Shown here: in pieces, positions 1-8,388 of the stretch
Layout: each line of letters opens with the position of its first letter
Position numbering within the stretch: the stretch's first letter is position 1
Assembly: GCF_021129235.1 (NCBI RefSeq)
Contig: NZ_JAJOMA010000028.1
Span: forward strand, 35,978-99,977
Direction of reading: 5' to 3'
Length of the DNA: 64,000 nucleotides
From: Kineosporia mesophila
GTDB taxonomy: Bacteria; Actinomycetota; Actinomycetes; Actinomycetales; Kineosporiaceae
Made by a program: the position numbers and the translations under genes
The notes under the pieces: generated by a model
Database searches by the model: none
Told to the model about the DNA's origin: nothing
The model's input: only the letters and a program-made list of their open reading frames with translations

Positions 1-96
1 GATCTGCCAGGCGTCGTCATTGTCGAAGCCAGGCAGCCGTAGACGGCGCTCCTGGTCTTCGATCTCCTCGATGAGGGAGGCAAGCTCGGAATCCAT
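1..96 (-). CDS. UPF0303 / heme-degrading-domain family protein, N-terminal fragment
   Basis: Only the first 32 codons are inside the window; the rest lies off the left edge. The start ATG is at 94-96 and the peptide has an acidic helix (SLIEEIEDQERRLRL) followed by PGFDNDDAW, which resembles the opening of the UPF0303 family, some members of which are described as heme-binding or heme-degrading. It starts 11 bp after the hspR stop codon on the same strand, so it is probably cotranscribed with the heat-shock operon. Family assignment from so short a piece is tentative. Confidence 0.6.
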   Translation of the reverse strand, partial: MDSELASLIEEIEDQERRLRLPGFDNDDAWQI

Positions 97-107
97 GGTC
101 ACCAGTC

Positions 108-563
108 TTACCGGCCGGGCCGCCAGACGACCAGCGCCGTGGAGGTGACGGGCCGCCGCGGACGGCGACCGGGAGGCACCGCGACGATGTCGCCGCCGGG
201 TTCGGCCGCGAAGACCCGCCCGGCGCTGCGCAGCTTGGCCTGCACCAGGCGCAGCTCGTCCATCAGCTGCTCGACCTGACCGCGCAGGGCCCGGTTCTCG
301 TACTCCAGTTCGAGAATCCGCTTGATCCCGGCCAGGTTGACGCCCTCCTCCTGGGAAAGGCGCTGCACCTCGCGAAGGGACGCGACATCCCGGGCCGAGT
401 AACGACGGCCGCGGCCGGCCGACCGGCCCGGGGTCACCAGGCCGAGTCGGTCGTACTGCCGCAACGTCTGCGGGTGCATCCCGGCGAGTTGTGCCGCTAC
501 CGAGATGACGAAGATGGGTGCGTCCGGATCGACGCTGAACTCGACGTTGATCTCGTCAGCCAT
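108..563 (-). CDS. hspR: HspR, MerR-family repressor of the dnaK operon
   Basis: This 151-aa protein has a MerR-type winged helix at about residues 17-80 (PIFVISVAAQLAGMHPQTLR, then RRYSARDVASLREVQRL) and a following coiled-coil segment (ILELEYENRALRGQVEQLMDEL). In actinobacteria HspR binds HAIR repeats together with DnaK as corepressor and shuts off dnaK, and often clpB and lon. Its position as last gene of dnaK-grpE-dnaJ-hspR, 8 bp after dnaJ, is the classical arrangement and implies autoregulation through the HAIR repeats at 4460-4478 and 4522-4542. The C-terminus is basic and Pro/Arg rich. Confidence 0.95.
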   Translation of the reverse strand: MADEINVEFSVDPDAPIFVISVAAQLAGMHPQTLRQYDRLGLVTPGRSAGRGRRYSARDVASLREVQRLSQEEGVNLAGIKRILELEYENRALRGQVEQLMDELRLVQAKLRSAGRVFAAEPGGDIVAVPPGRRPRRPVTSTALVVWRPGR

Positions 564-571
564 GACATGCC

Positions 572-1666
572 TCAGGTCGGGCGGTTGTCGTCGAGACGGG
601 AGAACAGGTCGGCGCGGGGGTTCTCCCCGGCCGTGTTCTCGGCGAACGTCTTCAGCGCCTCACGGGCCTTGCCGTCCACCCTCTGTGGAACGGCCACCTG
701 GAGGGTGACCAGCAGATCGCCGGTGCGCTTGGCCGTCTTCACCCCACGGCCGCGGGCACGCAGCGTGCGCCCGGAGGGTGTGCCGGCCGGAACCTTCATC
801 TTCACCCGCGCGCCGTCGGGTGTCGGTACCTCGACCTCAGTGCCGAAGACGGCCTCGGGAAAGGTGACCGGCACCGTGATGCGCACGTCGGCACCGTCGA
901 GCGTGAAGATCGGGTGCGGCTCGACCGAGACGGTGACCCAGAGGTCGCCCGGCTCGCCGCCGACGTCCGACATCTTGCCCTTGCCCCGCAGCCGCACCTT
1001 CTGGCCGTCCCGGACCCCGGCCGGGATCCGGGCTGTGATGGTGCGCAGTCCGGCCTGCGGGTCGTCGACCCGCAGATTGAGCTGTGCACCCTCCATCGCC
1101 TGCCGGAAAGTGAGAGTGGCCGCGGCATTCAGGTCACCGCCGCGCATCGGGCCGCGCGGTGACCGATGGCCACCGGCACTCCCCGGCGGGAAGAGACCGT
1201 TGAGCATGTCCTCGAAGATGGGCGACTCGGCGCCACCCCGGCCGCCGGCACCGGTACCCGCACCGGCGCCTCCGCCCGTGGTGTAGCGCACCCGCTGCTG
1301 ACCGGCGCCGGGCATACCGCCACCGCCCGGCATACCGCCGCCGAACAGGTTGCCCAGCAGGTCTTCGAAGCCCGCACCGTTACCCGCGGAAGGACCACCG
1401 CCACCGCCGGCCGTGAAACGCGCACCGCCCCGGGACATCGCCCGGATCGCGTCGTACTGCTGCCGCTGCTCGGAGTCGGAGAGCACCGCGTAGGCCTCGC
1501 CGACCTCCTTGAACCGCTTGTCGGCACCCTTGTCACCTGGGTTGGCATCCGGGTGGTGCAGGCGCGCGAGCTTGCGGTACGCCTTCTTGATGTCCGCAGC
1601 GCTGGCGTTCTGCGGCACCCCGAGTACCGAGTAGAAGTCCTTTTCGAACCAGTCCTGGCCCGCCAT
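572..1666 (-). CDS. dnaJ: DnaJ-type co-chaperone without zinc-finger domain
   Basis: This 364-aa J-protein recruits substrates to DnaK and stimulates its ATPase. The J domain occupies about residues 9-75 with the HPD motif in [11 protein letters not shown] Gly/Phe-Gly/Met-rich linker follows at about 80-170, then two C-terminal beta domains ([36 protein letters not shown]). No CxxCxGxG repeats occur, so it is a class II (CbpA/DnaJB-like) protein, although it sits in the dnaK operon where a zinc-finger DnaJ is often found. AGGAGAG (written on the minus strand) lies just upstream of the ATG. It is cotranscribed with grpE and hspR. Confidence 0.93.
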   Translation of the reverse strand: MAGQDWFEKDFYSVLGVPQNASAADIKKAYRKLARLHHPDANPGDKGADKRFKEVGEAYAVLSDSEQRQQYDAIRAMSRGGARFTAGGGGGPSAGNGAGFEDLLGNLFGGGMPGGGGMPGAGQQRVRYTTGGGAGAGTGAGGRGGAESPIFEDMLNGLFPPGSAGGHRSPRGPMRGGDLNAAATLTFRQAMEGAQLNLRVDDPQAGLRTITARIPAGVRDGQKVRLRGKGKMSDVGGEPGDLWVTVSVEPHPIFTLDGADVRITVPVTFPEAVFGTEVEVPTPDGARVKMKVPAGTPSGRTLRARGRGVKTAKRTGDLLVTLQVAVPQRVDGKAREALKTFAENTAGENPRADLFSRLDDNRPT

Positions 1667-1749
1667 GTGTCTCTCCTTGAGCCGCCGGGAGGCCCGGAGC
1701 GGGAAACGGCTGCTGTCAGCCGTTTCCCGCTCCGGTCACGGGCGAGGTG

Positions 1750-2559
1750 TCAGTTTGGGTCGGCGACGGCGACCCGGGCTGCCCGCAGCACCCGGTCACC
1801 ACTGCGATAGCCGGGCTGGAGCACCTGGACGACCGTGGTCGTCGTGGTGCCCTCGGCCAGTTCCGCCTCGGTGCGCATCAGCGCCTCGTGGACGGACGGG
1901 TCGAATTCCTCCCCGGCCTCGCCGTACCGGACCAGACCGAACCGTTCCAGCACCGCCTCGAGCTTCTCCGCGATCGCCGCGAACGGCCCGGACTCCAGGT
2001 CGCCGTGCTGCCGCGCGAGGTGCACGTCGTCGAGCACCGGAAGCAGGGCTTCCAGCACACCGGCGATCGCGGTGTCTTTCGACACATCACGGTCACGGTC
2101 CACCCGGCGCCGGTAGTTCACGAACTCCGCCTGCAATCTCTGCAGGTCCTGGAGCCGCTCGGCGGCCGAGGAACGTGCGGCGTCGAGATCGGCCAGTACA
2201 CCGTTCAGGTCGCCACCCTCCTCTGCTTCTGCCTTGTCCTCAGCCTTGGTCTCGGCCTCGTCCGGGGCTTCCGCCGACTCGTCGCCGGAAGCCTCGGAAA
2301 CCTCTGCCTCGTCGACCTTCTCCGGCTCGGCGTCGACCGGTGCGTCGGAGGCGTGAGCGGCCTTCTTGGCCGCCTTGCCACCGCTCTGACCGTCTTGCTG
2401 ACCGTCCTGGCCGCTCGGGCCGTCCTGGCCTTCGGTCTCGGCCGAGTCCGCGGACTCGCGCACCTTCCCGGTCTCCGGGTCGAGCCGACGTCGGTCGCGG
2501 ACGGTCGGACCCGAGCTCGCGCCGGACCCTTCCGACGGATCGGCCGTCTGCTCACCCAT
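1750..2559 (-). CDS. grpE: GrpE nucleotide exchange factor
   Basis: This 269-aa protein exchanges ADP for ATP on DnaK. The GrpE core is C-terminal: a long coiled coil (AERLQDLQRLQAEFVNYRRRVDRD) and the beta-domain signature (FDPSVHEALMR, then TVVQVLQPGYRSGDRVLRAARVAVA). About 130 N-terminal residues form an unusually long, very acidic Ala/Glu/Asp-rich extension of low complexity. The ATG overlaps the dnaK stop by one base (TGATG). A GTG three bases upstream is an alternative start that would overlap dnaK by 4 bp. The gap to dnaJ is 83 bp. Confidence 0.95.
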   Translation of the reverse strand: MGEQTADPSEGSGASSGPTVRDRRRLDPETGKVRESADSAETEGQDGPSGQDGQQDGQSGGKAAKKAAHASDAPVDAEPEKVDEAEVSEASGDESAEAPDEAETKAEDKAEAEEGGDLNGVLADLDAARSSAAERLQDLQRLQAEFVNYRRRVDRDRDVSKDTAIAGVLEALLPVLDDVHLARQHGDLESGPFAAIAEKLEAVLERFGLVRYGEAGEEFDPSVHEALMRTEAELAEGTTTTTVVQVLQPGYRSGDRVLRAARVAVADPN

Positions 2560-4433
2560 CACTTGTCCTCGTCGACGATCTCGGCGTCGACGACGTCGTC
2601 GTCCTTGGCCGAGTTGCTCGCACCGGCGCTGGCACCCGCAGTGCCCGCACCGGGAGCACCCGCCTCGGGGCCGGCCTCGGACTGCTGCGCGTAGAGCGCC
2701 GCGCCGAGTTCCTGGCTGGCCGTGGAGAGGGCCTCCTGCTTGGCCTTGATCGCATCGATGTCGGTGCCCTCGAGCGCCGTCTTCAGCTCGGCGATCGCGG
2801 TGTTGACCGTGGCCTTGCCCTCTTCGGGGAGCTTGTCCTCGCTGTCGCGCAGGAACTTCTCCGTCGAGTAGACGAGCTGCTCAGCGCCGTTGCGGACCTC
2901 GGCCTCCTCGCGACGCTTGCGGTCGTCGTCGGCGTGAGCCTCGGCCTCCTTGACCATCCGCTCGATCTCGTCCTTGCTCAGGGCGCTACCGCCGGTGATC
3001 CGCATCGCCTGCTCCTTGCCCGTGCCGCGGTCCTTGGCGGACACGTTCACGATGCCGTCGGCGTCGATGTCGAAGGTGACCTCGATCTGCGGCACGCCAC
3101 GGGGGGCGGGAGCAATACCGGTGAGCTCGAAGTTGCCCAGCGGCTTGTTGTCGCGAGCCAGCTCACGCTCACCCTGGAAGACCTGGATGAGCACCTGCGG
3201 CTGGTTGTCGTCGGCCGTGGTGAAGACCTCGGACGCCTTGGTCGGGATCGCGGTGTTGCGGTGGATGAGCTTGGTCATCACGCCGCCCTTGGTCTCGATG
3301 CCCAGGCTCAGCGGGGTGACGTCGAGCAGCAGCACGTCTTTACGGTCGCCCAGGATGACACCGGCCTGCAGGGCGGCGCCGATGGCGACGACCTCGTCCG
3401 GGTTGACGCCCTTGTTGGGCTCCTTGCCACCGGTCAGTTCGCGCACCAGCTCGCTGACGGCCGGCATACGCGTGGAGCCACCGACGAGAACGATGTGGTC
3501 GATCTCGGAGACGGAGATACCGGCTTCCTTGATCACCGACAGGAACGGCGCCTTGGTGCGCTCGAGCAGGTCGGCCGTCATCTGCTGGAACTGAGCCCGG
3601 GTGAGCTTCTCGTCCAGGTGGACCGGACCGTTCTCGGTCATCGAGAGGTACTGCAGCGAGATCGTCGTGGACGTCGCGCTGGACAGCTCCTTCTTCGCCT
3701 GCTCGGCCGCCTCACGCAGACGCTGCATGGCGATCTTGTCCTTGGAGAGGTCGACACCGGTCGAGCTCTTCACGGTGTTGACCAGGTGGTCCATGACGCG
3801 CTGGTCCCAGTCGTCACCACCGAGGTGGTTGTCACCGGCGGTCGAGACGACCTGGATGGCGGTGCTGCCGCCCTCCTCCACGTCGACCTCGAGCAGGGAG
3901 ACGTCGAACGTGCCGCCACCGAGGTCGAAGACCAGGATGCGCTCGTCGGCCTTGCCCTTCTCCAGACCGTAGGCCAGGGCCGCGGCGGTGGGCTCGTTGA
4001 TGATGCGGCGCACGTTCAGGCCCGCGATCTCGCCGGCCTCCTTGGTGGCCTGACGCTGCGAGTCGTTGAAGTAGGCCGGGACCGTGATCACCGCGTCGGT
4101 GACGGTCTCGCCCAGGTACTCCTCGGCGTCGCGCTTGAGCTTCTGCAGCACCCGGGCCGAGATCTCCTGCGACGTGTACTTCTTGTCGTCGATCTCGATG
4201 TTCCAGTCCGTGCCCACGTGCCGCTTGACGGAGCGAATGGTCCGCTCGACGTTCGTGACGGCCTGGCGCTTGGCAACCTCACCGACCAACGGCTCACCCG
4301 ACTTCGCGAACGCGACGACGGACGGCGTGGTGCGGCCACCCTCGGCGTTGGCGATGACGGTGGGCTCGCCGCCCTCGAGCACGGCCACGACCGAGTTGGT
4401 GGTTCCGAGGTCGATTCCGACCGCTCTTGCCAT
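2559..4433 (-). CDS. dnaK: DnaK (Hsp70) chaperone
   Basis: This 624-aa cytoplasmic Hsp70 begins at the ATG followed by [21 protein letters not shown], the phosphate-1 loop of the ATPase domain. Other hallmarks are [50 protein letters not shown] and [13 protein letters not shown], then the substrate-binding domain ([14 protein letters not shown]) and a helical lid. The C-terminal tail is Ala/Gly rich and ends in acidic residues ([14 protein letters not shown]), as is usual. An in-frame extension of 24 codons upstream is rejected because a GAAGGGAA ribosome site lies just before the chosen ATG. It is the first gene of the heat-shock operon, with HAIR repeats upstream. Confidence 0.97.
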   Translation of the reverse strand: MARAVGIDLGTTNSVVAVLEGGEPTVIANAEGGRTTPSVVAFAKSGEPLVGEVAKRQAVTNVERTIRSVKRHVGTDWNIEIDDKKYTSQEISARVLQKLKRDAEEYLGETVTDAVITVPAYFNDSQRQATKEAGEIAGLNVRRIINEPTAAALAYGLEKGKADERILVFDLGGGTFDVSLLEVDVEEGGSTAIQVVSTAGDNHLGGDDWDQRVMDHLVNTVKSSTGVDLSKDKIAMQRLREAAEQAKKELSSATSTTISLQYLSMTENGPVHLDEKLTRAQFQQMTADLLERTKAPFLSVIKEAGISVSEIDHIVLVGGSTRMPAVSELVRELTGGKEPNKGVNPDEVVAIGAALQAGVILGDRKDVLLLDVTPLSLGIETKGGVMTKLIHRNTAIPTKASEVFTTADDNQPQVLIQVFQGERELARDNKPLGNFELTGIAPAPRGVPQIEVTFDIDADGIVNVSAKDRGTGKEQAMRITGGSALSKDEIERMVKEAEAHADDDRKRREEAEVRNGAEQLVYSTEKFLRDSEDKLPEEGKATVNTAIAELKTALEGTDIDAIKAKQEALSTASQELGAALYAQQSEAGPEAGAPGAGTAGASAGASNSAKDDDVVDAEIVDEDK

Positions 4434-4459
4434 GATGTTTGGTTCCCTTCGGGTAAGAG

Positions 4460-4478
4460 CTGAGTGGCCCCCACTCAG
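4460..4478 (-). promoter_or_regulatory. HAIR-like inverted repeat, promoter-proximal copy
   Basis: CTGAGT and ACTCAG face each other across exactly 7 bp, 26 bp upstream of the dnaK start codon. The HspR-associated inverted repeat is CTTGAGT-N7-ACTCAAG, so this copy keeps the spacing and most of the core. It is weaker than the distal copy. Confidence 0.65.
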
Positions 4479-4521
4479 GTTGGTGCAGTCTTCCGGCCTA
4501 GTCAATTCGGGACTGACCTAA

Positions 4522-4542
4522 CTTGAGCCTGTCCCACTCAAC
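4522..4542 (-). promoter_or_regulatory. HAIR operator (HspR-associated inverted repeat), distal copy
   Basis: CTTGAGC, 7 bp, then ACTCAAC matches the HAIR consensus at 12 of 14 arm positions. Read on the minus strand it contains TTGAGT, which may double as a -35 element for dnaK, with TTAGGT about 15 bp downstream as a weak -10. HspR binding here would cover the promoter. Confidence 0.85.
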
Positions 4543-4590
4543 TACCGGCACGCGGCCGGTGTTCCCGGATCCCCGGAAAACCCGATCGGC

Positions 4591-5556
4591 TTATCTGCCG
4601 ACAGGGGCGGACCCCTCGCTGTCGGCCCCGTCCGCATCCCCCGGATCGCCGGACGGGGCCGTCCCACAACCGGATTCCCCCTCCGGCACGGTCGCTGCAC
4701 CCGAGGCGGGTGCGCACGCCGCATCATCCGCGGGAAGCGCCGGGGTGACCGGGGCCGAGGACGTCCGCGAGCGCCCGGTCGACGGCGTGGTCGTGGCGCT
4801 ACCGGGCGGCGGTGCGCCCGGCGCACCGGTTCCCCCGGCCGACGAAGCCGACGAGGTGGGCGAGGTCACCGGCGGGCTCGACGACGCGGTCGCGCCCCCG
4901 CCGGGAGGCGGTGCCGTCGCCGTGCGCGAGGACGTCGGCGGCCGGGCGGGTGAGGACGTGGCGGAAGGGGCCACCGGTTCAGCCGGAAGGTTCGGGGGCG
5001 ACGAGATCTCCGTCACACCCGGATGGGGGTGCCGGGATTCGCTCCGGGCGGGGTTCTCCGGCGCCCGGACCGGAGCCTGCGGGTCGATCGAGGACTGCCG
5101 GAAGGTCGGCTCGCCGTCCTCACACACGGCCGTGACCAGTGCGGCCCGACGGGACTCGCGGGAGAAGACGATCTCGAGCCGGGCCGGCTCGGCGGAGCGG
5201 ATCTGGGCCCGCCAGCCCCGGTCGGGCCGCGCGTAGCCACCGGCCAGACTCACGTCCGGCCCCGCACAACGAGCCTGGATCTGACCGCCCCGTGTGTTCA
5301 CGACCCGGCTGACGGGCCGCCTCGCACCGGCCTGCGGAACCGGCGCCGGGCCGGTCGCCGGGACGCCGAAGAACGAGCCACTGTCAGTGACGAGCGTTGT
5401 ATCGGCAGGGGCCGGAACTGCGATGGGTGATGAGTCGGAGACCGGCGCGGACGTCACCTGACGCCCCGCCGCGGTGATCGCGAAAGAGGCGATCGCGGCC
5501 ACCACCGCGACGGCCACCAGCCAAGCGAACAGGGTGCCGACGAACCGGCGTTTCAC
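4591..5556 (-). CDS. Membrane-anchored or exported Pro/Ser/Thr-rich protein of unknown function
   Basis: This 321-aa product starts at GTG 5556, chosen because a perfect GGAGGTGAT lies 8 bp upstream; upstream in-frame starts lack such a site. One N-terminal hydrophobic helix (FVGTLFAWLVAVAVVAAIASFAITAAG) gives a signal anchor. A compact region at about residues 50-160 follows, containing two cysteines (QARCAGPDVSLAGGY, LVTAVCEDGEP). The remaining half is a low-complexity tail rich in Pro, Ser, Thr and Gly, typical of cell-wall-spanning segments. It is divergent from a two-component system across a 23-bp palindrome and may be its target or its sensor partner. No family was recognised. Confidence 0.75.
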   Translation of the reverse strand: MKRRFVGTLFAWLVAVAVVAAIASFAITAAGRQVTSAPVSDSSPIAVPAPADTTLVTDSGSFFGVPATGPAPVPQAGARRPVSRVVNTRGGQIQARCAGPDVSLAGGYARPDRGWRAQIRSAEPARLEIVFSRESRRAALVTAVCEDGEPTFRQSSIDPQAPVRAPENPARSESRHPHPGVTEISSPPNLPAEPVAPSATSSPARPPTSSRTATAPPPGGGATASSSPPVTSPTSSASSAGGTGAPGAPPPGSATTTPSTGRSRTSSAPVTPALPADDAACAPASGAATVPEGESGCGTAPSGDPGDADGADSEGSAPVGR

Positions 5557-5604
5557 CCAAATCACCTCCGTCGGCACCATAGCGTTGAGCCGGGTGGGTG
5601 TAGA

Positions 5605-5627
5605 TCCGGACATTCAGAATGTCCGGA
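5605..5627. promoter_or_regulatory. Perfect 23-bp inverted repeat in a divergent promoter region
   Basis: TCCGGACATT is followed by CAG and then the exact reverse complement of the first arm. It lies between the divergent starts at 5556 and 5657, ending 29 bp before the response-regulator start. A TAGCGT hexamer at 5644-5649 could be a -10 for a nearly leaderless response-regulator transcript, which would place the repeat over the -35 region. It is probably the operator of the neighbouring regulator. Confidence 0.7.
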
Positions 5628-5656
5628 ACCACTCATCAGCCGGTAGCGTCGCGCAC

Positions 5657-6343
5657 GTGGCGGTCATTCTGATCATTGAGGACGACGCGGGGATCCGCGC
5701 GGCCCTCTCCAGAGCTCTGACCGATCGCGGTCACGCAGTGCAATGGCAACCGGGCGGTCTCCCCGGCCTGCAGTCGGTGATCGACGATCGGCCGGACGTG
5801 GTCCTGCTCGACCTCGGTCTACCCGACGTCGACGGCATCCAGGTGCTGACGATGCTGCGAGCCGTCAGCGAGGTCCCGGTGATCGTCGTGACGGCCCGGG
5901 ACGAGGACACGGACGCCGTCAAGGCGCTGGACGCGGGCGCCGACGACTTCGTCACCAAGCCGTTCGGCGCCGATCACCTCGACGCCCGGATCCGCGCGGT
6001 GCTGCGCCGCGGTGGCCCGCAGAAGACCGAGGGCCCGCTCACGGTCGGTGGTCTGGCGCTGGACGCCCGCACCCGGGTGGCCACCCTGGACGGTGAGCCG
6101 CTGGAGCTGTCGCGCAAGGAGTTCGACCTGCTCCTGGCCCTGGCCCAGCGCGCCGGCGAGGTCGTCAGCAAGCGCGAGCTGCTGGCCGAGGTCTGGCAGC
6201 AACCGTACGGCGGCGGTGACCGCACCATCGACGTGCACCTGTCCTGGCTGCGCCGCAAGCTCGGGGAGTCGGCGGCCGAGCCGCGCTACCTGCACAGCAC
6301 GCGCGGCGTGGGCATCCGTCTGGTCGCACCGGGCGCCGACTAG
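5657..6343 (+). CDS. OmpR-family response regulator
   Basis: This 228-aa protein has a receiver domain at about residues 1-115 with the acidic pair in IIEDD, phospho-acceptor Asp in VLLDLGLPDVDG and Lys in DDFVTKPFG. A winged-helix effector domain follows (LSRKEFDLLLALAQRAGEVVSKRELLAEVW; TIDVHLSWLRRKLGE). The GTG at 5657 is taken as start because it precedes AVILIIEDD directly; the upstream in-frame extension crosses the palindrome. No good ribosome site is seen, consistent with a leaderless mRNA. The stop is 3 bp before the histidine kinase ATG. Confidence 0.92.
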   Translation: MAVILIIEDDAGIRAALSRALTDRGHAVQWQPGGLPGLQSVIDDRPDVVLLDLGLPDVDGIQVLTMLRAVSEVPVIVVTARDEDTDAVKALDAGADDFVTKPFGADHLDARIRAVLRRGGPQKTEGPLTVGGLALDARTRVATLDGEPLELSRKEFDLLLALAQRAGEVVSKRELLAEVWQQPYGGGDRTIDVHLSWLRRKLGESAAEPRYLHSTRGVGIRLVAPGAD

Positions 6344-6346
6344 AAC

Positions 6347-7720
6347 ATGCGCTGGCGTCTGACCCTGCTGGTTGCCGCGACCACCTCGGCGGTGGTGCTG
6401 GCATTCCTGATCCCGCTCACGCTGCTGCTGCGGTCGCTGGCCGAGGAACGCACGCTGTCCACGGCCACGTCCGACGCGACGAACCTCGCCCAGATCGCCG
6501 CCGCGAACGGTGCGGGCGCGGCCGAGGAAGCGCTGAAGACCGCGGCGAAGGCCCCGAAGGGTCCGCTCGGCATCACCACGGTGTTCCTGCCGGACGGCGA
6601 CACGCTGGGCGCCAAGGTCGGCGACGACTCGAAGAACGTCGACCGGGCCCGCAACGGGCTGGCGTTCACCAACCGCGCCGACGGTGAGGCCGTGGTCTAC
6701 GCGCCGGTGCTGAGCACCGAGGGCGCCTACGTGGTGCGCACCGAGGTCAGCGGGGCCGAACTGCACGACGGTGTGGGTCAGGCCAGCTGGATCCTCGGCG
6801 CTCTGGGCGCGCTACTGCTCGCCCTGTCCGTCGGGGCCGCCGACACCCTGGCGCGAAGACTCAGCGACCCGATCAAAGACCTGGCCGCCGCGGCGGACTC
6901 GATCCGCGACGGGCGCCTCGACATCCGCAGTCCCGAGCACGGGCCACCCGAGGTGGTGGCCATGGCCGGGGCACTTAACCGGCTCTCGGCCCGCATCGAG
7001 CAGCTGCTGATCTCCGAACGGGAGTCGGTCGCCGACCTTTCGCACCGCCTGCGCACGCCGGTCACCGCGCTGCGCCTGGACGTCGAGGCCATCGCCGACC
7101 CGGAGATCGCCCAGCGCATCGAGGAGCACGTGGCCACGCTGGAGCGCACGGTCAACGCCGTGGTGCAGGACGCCCGGCGCCCGGTCCGGCCGAACGTGGC
7201 CTCGCGCTGCGACGTGGCCGCGCTGGTCGGCGAACGGGTCGCGTTCTGGTCGGCGCTGGCCGACGAGCAGGGACGATCCCTGCGCACCTGGCTACCGAGC
7301 CGCCCCACCTGGGCGCGGATCGACCCGGTGGAGCTCACCGACGTGGTGGACGTGCTGATCGACAACGTGTTCGCCCACACCGAGGAGGGCGTACCGCTCG
7401 AGGTCACGGTGAACACCAACGCCGCGCACGAGATCGTGCTGGCCGTGCAGGACGGCGGCAACGGGCTGCCGGGCGCCGACGTGGTGGCCCGGGGGCACAG
7501 CAACGCCGGCTCCTCCGGTCTGGGCCTGGACATCGTGCGCCGGGCGGCGATCGCCTCCGGCGGACGGCTGGAGCTGGGCCGTTCCCGTCTGGGCGGGGCC
7601 AAGGTGCAGGTGGTGCTGAGCCCCGCCGAGACCCGCACCCGCGAGCGCATGCGGCAGCGGCGCGGTTCGGCCGGTGGCGGCCTGGGCCAGAAGCTCCGCA
7701 AGCTCGTCGGGCAGTCCTGA
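6347..7720 (+). CDS. Sensor histidine kinase of the OmpR-type pair
   Basis: This 457-aa inner-membrane kinase has TM1 at about residues 5-28, an extracytoplasmic sensor region of about 110 residues (Ala rich), TM2 at about 143-165 (WILGALGALLLALSVGAA) and a HAMP linker (LSDPIKDLAAAADSIRDGRLDIR). The dimerisation/phospho-acceptor helix is SVADLSHRLRTPVTALRLD, with His in LSHRL. The ATPase domain shows an N box (ELTDVVDVLIDNVFAH), G1 (VQDGGNGLPGADV) and G2 (SSGLGLDIVRRAA). It is translationally coupled to the upstream regulator. The signal is unknown. The neighbouring electron-transfer genes suggest redox or iron sensing, but that is inference from position. Confidence 0.93.
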   Translation: MRWRLTLLVAATTSAVVLAFLIPLTLLLRSLAEERTLSTATSDATNLAQIAAANGAGAAEEALKTAAKAPKGPLGITTVFLPDGDTLGAKVGDDSKNVDRARNGLAFTNRADGEAVVYAPVLSTEGAYVVRTEVSGAELHDGVGQASWILGALGALLLALSVGAADTLARRLSDPIKDLAAAADSIRDGRLDIRSPEHGPPEVVAMAGALNRLSARIEQLLISERESVADLSHRLRTPVTALRLDVEAIADPEIAQRIEEHVATLERTVNAVVQDARRPVRPNVASRCDVAALVGERVAFWSALADEQGRSLRTWLPSRPTWARIDPVELTDVVDVLIDNVFAHTEEGVPLEVTVNTNAAHEIVLAVQDGGNGLPGADVVARGHSNAGSSGLGLDIVRRAAIASGGRLELGRSRLGGAKVQVVLSPAETRTRERMRQRRGSAGGGLGQKLRKLVGQS

Positions 7721-7731
7721 GAAGAGCTGGC

Positions 7732-7784
7732 ACGCAGGTGGAACCGAACGGTTCATCCCGTTAGCCGTCCGTGATCACCTGCGT
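7732..7784 (+). other. Intergenic hairpin after the histidine kinase
   Basis: ACGCAGGTG (7732-7740) and its exact reverse complement (7776-7784) enclose a smaller inverted repeat GAACCG-AA-CGGTTC (7741-7754). There is no T run, so it is not a canonical terminator. It may be a weak terminator, an mRNA end or a regulator site for the gene at 7873. Confidence 0.45.
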
Positions 7785-7872
7785 ACACCGACCTGCGGAG
7801 ACTCCATTCGGTTGAGGTTTATTTGAGAATTGGATGACCGGCTCTTCACTGAGGTGACCCCACAGTGGGCGG

Positions 7873-8388
7873 GTGCGTTCTGTGAGCCCTGACGACCGAG
7901 ACCGTGGCCTGAGGGTCGCGGGCACCCTGACCGGTGCGGTCACCGCGATCACCCTCGTCGCCGTCGGCGGTACCACCGCGCTGGCCGCCTCGCAGACCCG
8001 CGATCAGGACGAGGTGAAGAAGGCCGCCGCCCAGCAGGCCCAGCAGGTCCAGACCTCAGACCCGGCCGCGGCCGCGCAGCCGGCCGACGTCACCCCCACC
8101 GCCGAAGCCACGGGTGCTCCCCGCCGGAAGAAGCACACCACCACGAGCCAGCCGGGTTCCACCTCCGCGGCCGCCACCACGAAAACCCGGGCCACGCAGG
8201 GCGCCGGCACCGACGTCCCCAGTTCGGCCGCCACCACGAAGGCGACCACCAAGACCTCGACGGCCACCTCGAAACCCACCACGCCGGTGGAGAGCACGAC
8301 CACCACCGCGGCCGAGGAAGAGCCCACGACGACCACCACCACGACCACCACCACGTCGCCGCCGGCGGTCCCCTCGAGCGGCTCCTGA
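7873..8388 (+). CDS. Exported or membrane-anchored Thr/Ala-rich low-complexity protein
   Basis: The 171-aa product has one hydrophobic helix near the N-terminus (VAGTLTGAVTAITLVAVGGTTALAA) and then about 125 residues dominated by Thr, Ala, Ser and Pro, including a run of ten Thr near the end and a basic patch (PRRKKH). It has no recognisable domain. The stop overlaps the apbE start (TGATG), so it is the first gene of the coupled flavin/electron-transfer operon. In related operons this slot often holds an FMN-binding acceptor for ApbE; no clear flavinylation motif is visible here. It might be a cell-wall spacer or anchor. Confidence 0.75.
   Translation: MRSVSPDDRDRGLRVAGTLTGAVTAITLVAVGGTTALAASQTRDQDEVKKAAAQQAQQVQTSDPAAAAQPADVTPTAEATGAPRRKKHTTTSQPGSTSAAATTKTRATQGAGTDVPSSAATTKATTKTSTATSKPTTPVESTTTTAAEEEPTTTTTTTTTTSPPAVPSSGS

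Noticed and set aside
1665..4463. 932-codon plus-strand frame opposite grpE and dnaK
   Set aside because: Composition is a mirror of DnaK in a G/C-rich genome; no domain or ribosome site; DnaK on the other strand is certain.
7873..8388. FMN-binding domain or flavinylation motif in the Thr-rich protein
   Set aside because: Despite many Thr residues no match to the D-x-[ST]-G-A-[ST]-type acceptor context was found.
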